Positions 4,907 through 5,262 of a stretch of DNA of 5,262 nucleotides are shown in pieces. The first letter of the stretch is position 1. The number at the start of each line of letters is the position of its first letter. The notes below the pieces were generated by a model. The model did not search any database and was not told the origin of the DNA. It worked only from the letters and a program-made list of their open reading frames with translations. Both the position numbers and the translations under genes were made by a program. Source of the stretch: CAZWUZ01 sp964637655 [NCBI: uncultured bacterium] (GTDB lineage Bacteria > DAOPZR01); assembly GCA_964637655.1 (NCBI GenBank), contig CAZWUZ010000265.1, forward strand, positions 1 through 5,262, read 5' to 3'.

Positions 4907-5262
4907 TTAGCGGCTGATACTGACCGTATCAGTGACAACATTCGGCGGCGCCGGAATGCCATCAATCGCCAGATGCGGGGTGATGTAGAACACCAGCTCA
5001 CTCTGGCGTTCCGACTCGCGGTGCGTGGTGAACAGCGCGCCAAGAAGCGGAATGCGACCGAGCACCGGCACGCGGTCCTCGGTCAGCGAAGTGCGCGATT
5101 CGATGAGGCCGCCGATGACGATGGTCTGCCCGTCGCGCACCGCCAGCTCCGTGGTCGCGTTGCGGGTCGAGATGGCCGGCAATCCCTCGGCGTTCACCTG
5201 TCCCGGGGAGCTTACCTCCGCCTTGACCTTCACCGTGATGCGGTCCGCGCCTTCGCTGCTCC
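4907..5262 (-). CDS. Secretin C-terminal part (PilQ/GspD/MshL family), 5' end beyond window
   Basis: The frame is open to the right edge, so only the last 117 complete codons are present; the true start lies outside. The residues match the C-terminal secretin domain, the beta-barrel that forms the gated outer-membrane channel for pili or secreted proteins. Signature stretches are LPAISTRNATTELAVRDGQT (residues 27-46 of the visible part), IVIGGLIE directly after it, and VPVLGRIPLLGALF, followed by SELVFYITPHL. These are the core motifs shared by PilQ, GspD and related proteins. About 22 residues follow the last barrel strand, with a Pro-rich piece. The presence of a secretin implies an outer membrane. 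It is followed 10 bases later by a pilin gene, which fits a pilus or secretion operon. Choosing among PilQ, GspD and MshL needs the N-terminal domains, which are not in the window. Confidence 0.93.
   Translation of the reverse strand, partial: SSEGADRITVKVKAEVSSPGQVNAEGLPAISTRNATTELAVRDGQTIVIGGLIESRTSLTEDRVPVLGRIPLLGALFTTHRESERQSELVFYITPHLAIDGIPAPPNVVTDTVSISR

Noticed and set aside
3757-4917. Plus-strand frame of 386 codons opposite the pilin genes
   Set aside because: It covers three coupled pilin genes that have clear prepilin signatures on the minus strand. Its own product is Arg/Pro/Ser-rich without domains.

Overview
This 5262-base window comes from a bacterium whose coding DNA is mostly GC-rich (39 of 60 bases in 1381-1440). 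Every supportable gene is on the minus strand, so the biological reading order runs from high to low coordinates. The C-terminal half of an outer-membrane secretin at the right edge points to a diderm (two-membrane) cell. The PadR regulator and the helical module in the 336-aa protein remind me of diderm Firmicutes such as Negativicutes, but that placement is recall, not proof.

Right part (5262-2901): the tail of a type IV pilus or type II secretion-like operon. Order of transcription is secretin (partial), a PilV/GspI-like pseudopilin with a clear G|YTLVE processing site, a PilW/GspJ-like pseudopilin with G|MTMIE, and a PilX/GspK-like protein with a long beta-rich C-terminal part. The last three genes are joined by 4-base overlaps (GTGA and ATGA), as expected for one translationally coupled unit. 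The minor pilins would assemble a short pilus or pilus tip that passes through the secretin. The PilX-like frame may have lost a base near its 3' end, because a neighbouring frame continues with a more natural-looking tail up to 2875.

Middle (2830-2072): an AT-rich gene (about 38% GC in 2101-2220) with a strong ribosome binding site. It encodes a 252-aa protein with an R-x4-H motif (RDCFVH) in a helical setting, which suggests a HEPN-fold ribonuclease of the kind used in toxin and phage-defence systems. It sits directly behind the pilus operon and looks recently acquired. This is the most interesting object in the window.

Left part (1970-1): a 336-aa protein of unknown function with a very basic N-terminal tail. 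Next comes a 256-base stretch without a convincing gene that holds a near-consensus promoter (TTGACA, 17 bases, TATATT), dyads over the start site and a hairpin. After it lie a likely 52-aa small gene and, two bases later, a PadR-family regulator. The small gene and padR probably form one transcript with a long leader. Nothing solid is coded in 1-170.
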